A stretch of DNA of 64,000 bases, from contig JBAVTG010000216.1 of the NCBI GenBank assembly GCA_049696015.1, positions 1 to 64,000 on the forward strand, in the 5' to 3' direction. The position numbers and the translations under genes are program-made. The notes under the pieces are model-generated. The model was not told the origin of the DNA. It saw nothing but the letters and a program-made list of their open reading frames with translations, and did not search any database. This DNA comes from JANMEX01 sp049696015. GTDB lineage: Bacteria > Pseudomonadota > Alphaproteobacteria > Rhizobiales > Rhizobiaceae. Of the stretch, positions 63,896 through 64,000 are shown in pieces; position 1 is the first letter of the stretch; every line of letters begins with the position of its first letter.

Positions 63896-64000
63896 AGCCA
63901 CGCCGCTGCCGCCCGGCATTACTGGTCAAAAGCCGGGGTGTTGACGTGCCGGATATGATCGATATTCGTCAGATCCCAGCGCCGGCAGGGTGAAGAGCGG

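Overview
The window looks like part of an alphaproteobacterial repABC replicon (large plasmid or chromid), probably Hyphomicrobiales. It is GC-rich and carries a complete repA-repB-repC cassette, a DUF1612-type plasmid gene beside it, and three identical 16-bp parS palindromes. HU and PEP synthase genes at the right end suggest a chromid, or a plasmid carrying core-like genes. The species cannot be fixed from the sequence alone.

Layout: (1) 0.2-6.9 kb is the replication and partition region on the minus strand (DUF1612 protein, RepC, RepB, RepA), followed by a DUF1353 lipoprotein and the outer pair of parS sites. (2) 7.4-8.4 kb encodes a SARP/BTAD-type regulator. (3) 8.7-45.6 kb is one 37-kb plus-strand run of 22 tightly packed or overlapping genes encoding a contractile injection system of the Afp/PVC (eCIS) type. 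It has a cap protein, two sheaths, two tube-type proteins, a hub adaptor, a spike split into gp27-like and gp5-like genes, gp25, gp6-like and gpI-like baseplate proteins, three paralogous large accessory proteins, a tape-measure-like protein and an AAA+ ATPase. The run ends with a 2842-residue protein whose C-terminus has the motif pattern of a PoNe-type PD-(D/E)XK DNase, directly followed by a PoNi-like immunity gene. (4) 45.7-51.3 kb is a compact minus-strand operon of four hydrolases without signal peptides: subtilisin-like protease, metallo-beta-lactamase-fold protein, patatin phospholipase and AmpD-type amidase. (5) 51.8-52.2 kb holds a luciferase-like monooxygenase relic. (6) 52.4-58.8 kb is a sugar-catabolic cluster (SDR, SAF-domain oxidoreductase, FGGY kinase, SorC regulator, fucose/arabinose-isomerase-family enzyme). 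(7) 58.9-63.9 kb has HU, a strong hairpin, a nucleotidyltransferase-fold protein, a small hypothetical protein, PEP synthase and a decayed copy of the nucleotidyltransferase 5' end.

The most interesting content is the injection system. Its last two genes pair a giant putative DNase effector with a dedicated immunity protein. Best-known eCIS particles act on eukaryotic cells and need no immunity gene, so this pair suggests a particle used against bacteria, or one whose cargo is dangerous to its maker. The adjacent hydrolase operon is a second candidate for an undescribed effector or defence module. All family assignments come from reading motifs and gene order; no database search was run.
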